Assembly: GCF_005889735.1 (NCBI RefSeq)
Contig: NZ_VCKY01000056.1
Location: forward strand, 1-48,215
Direction: 5' to 3'
Length of the DNA stretch: 48,215 nucleotides
Source of the DNA: Nonomuraea turkmeniaca
GTDB taxonomy: Bacteria; Actinomycetota; Actinomycetes; Streptosporangiales; Streptosporangiaceae
Shown: in pieces, positions 47,524-48,215 of the stretch
Layout: each line of letters starts with the position of its first letter
Position numbering within the stretch: the first letter of the stretch is position 1
Made by a program: the position numbers and the translations under genes
The notes under the pieces: model-generated
Database searches by the model: none
What the model was told of the DNA's origin: nothing
What the model saw: only the letters and a program-made list of their open reading frames with translations

Positions 47524-47760
47524 TTCCGATGACAAAAGCATCGCGGGCGGCGCCGCTGACGTCGGCGGTGATCCGGTCGACACCGTCGTTGAGTTTCATC
47601 ACCCGTTCGGCTTGTTCCACCTTATGAGACTGGCCGACCTGGGGCAGCGGCCGGGCGGCGGTCGCTGCACCGGCCTGGGCGATGTACCGGATACGTACCG
47701 GAGGCGCGCACCGCTCGGGCGAGGGGCTCTCCTGGTCGCCGTGCCGCCATGATCGGTCAT
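47516..47760 (-). pseudogene. Possible 3' end of an unidentified gene
   Basis: One minus-strand frame reads RIRYIAQAGAATAARPLPQV, then HKVEQAERVMKLNDGVDRIT and ADVSGAARDAFVIGIS before a stop at 47516-47518. It looks coding (G/C-ended codons, amphipathic helices) but has no start codon upstream of about 47760 and overlaps the inverted repeat at 47758. I do not recognise it; probably a truncated remnant. Confidence 0.35.
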
Positions 47761-47787
47761 GTACGTGATAACTCCCTTACGTACATG
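47758..47787. promoter_or_regulatory. 9-bp inverted repeat
   Basis: CATGTACGT (47758-47766) and ACGTACATG (47779-47787) over a 12-base AT-rich spacer (GATAACTCCCTT). It could be an operator; no intact gene is next to it in this window. Confidence 0.35.
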
Positions 47788-48215
47788 GGGCTGCGGCGGC
47801 AGTTCGCCCCCGTGGGGCACGCGCTGGCCGACGGGAGTGGATGACGCCCAGACCCCGCCTCCTGAGTCTCCTGGGGGAGCAGTGACTTCCTCGGCGGCTG
47901 CGGCGGGCTCGCCTTCATGAGCCGGCTGGCAGAACACGATGTCGACACGAACCGCAACCGGGGGTGCTGCTGACCCGGCTGGGGGCTGAGGCCGGATCGC
48001 GACAGCCGTGGATCAGCCACGCCGCGACGGCGTGGCCAGGACTGGTGCCAGTTTTCCCCGCTGACCCGCCGGGTGTGCGCGCCTACGCCGTCCCCGCGGC
48101 GGCTGTCCGACCTGTGGGGGACGGGCTGCTCGGCGTGGTCAGCGGAACCGTTACCGCTGGTTCTGGCCGTGCCGGTGCTGATCTTCCTGCGTGAGGTGGG
48201 GGGCGGCGTCGAGGG
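47788..48215. other. Terminal 428 bp without a supported gene
   Basis: Short frames such as MGLRRQFAPVGHALADGSG (47785) and, at the very end, PLPLVLAVPVLIFLREVGGG read as possible coding debris, with stops between them. Nothing is recognisable. A gene continuing beyond the window edge cannot be excluded. Confidence 0.4.

Overview
The window is high-GC actinomycete DNA with strong G/C at codon third positions. Several features point to a filamentous actinomycete accessory region: GTG starts, ATGA/GTGA stop-start overlaps, PF04672-type methyltransferase, HxlR and TetR regulators, and two ECF sigma factors. A Streptosporangiaceae-like host (Nonomuraea or a relative) is my guess from overall style and was not tested. 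I see no rRNA, tRNA, CRISPR array or replication origin, and few housekeeping genes.

Layout. 0.5-4.6 kb holds two tandem secreted beta-propeller paralogues. 5.1-6.1 kb is a cysteine-rich secreted protein of unknown role. 6.7-8.05 kb is a run of frameshifted remnants (RibD/DHFR-like, TetR, histidine phosphatase). 8.06-9.5 kb is an ECF sigma factor coupled to a one-pass membrane protein, probably its anti-sigma or effector. 10.1-11.8 kb is an MFS exporter coupled to a shortened PF04672 methyltransferase. 12.2-14.6 kb is a TetR regulator followed by a secreted tannase/feruloyl esterase, with a nested operator upstream. 15.3-17.3 kb is a divergent HxlR / DsbA-FrnE / atypical SDR unit. 17.3-19.3 kb mixes integrase, HAD and MFS remnants around an intact double-VOC protein. 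19.7-22.9 kb has an ECF sigma factor with a SnoaL-like tail, a RibD-like reductase, and a methyltransferase divergent from a MarR/GbsR-like regulator. 23.3-26.5 kb is scarred by a truncated Tn3 transposase, a truncated beta-helix-like protein, and an ABC ATPase that is both truncated and frameshifted by a 31-bp duplication.

26.6-42.3 kb is the most coherent part. It contains an alpha/beta hydrolase, three FAD monooxygenases, a TetR, a CBS/SLC13/CPA1 ion-transport operon, a glycosyltransferase, a DUF998 protein, a CocE-type hydrolase, a frameshifted epimerase, and three further MarR/GbsR-like regulators. Four transcription units here share a near-identical 19-base leader element (GCCGGGAAGTCTGGTCGGC in the sense of the gene), each followed by a different hairpin just before the gene. 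This is my best candidate for an undescribed or little-described cis-regulatory RNA. Two of the MarR-like genes have a perfect palindrome over the putative -35 box.

42.4-48.2 kb has IS5 and STAS remnants, a coupled NarL-type response regulator and histidine kinase, a membrane protein, and a secreted two-repeat protein. The last of these lies behind eleven perfect copies of a 10-bp repeat that keeps an upstream coupled ATG in frame. Degraded secreted-protein remnants follow.

Overall, intact small regulator-effector modules for detoxification or modification chemistry and ion homeostasis alternate with clearly decaying genes, as expected of a fluid chromosome arm. All functions are inferred from sequence motifs read by eye; no database search was possible.
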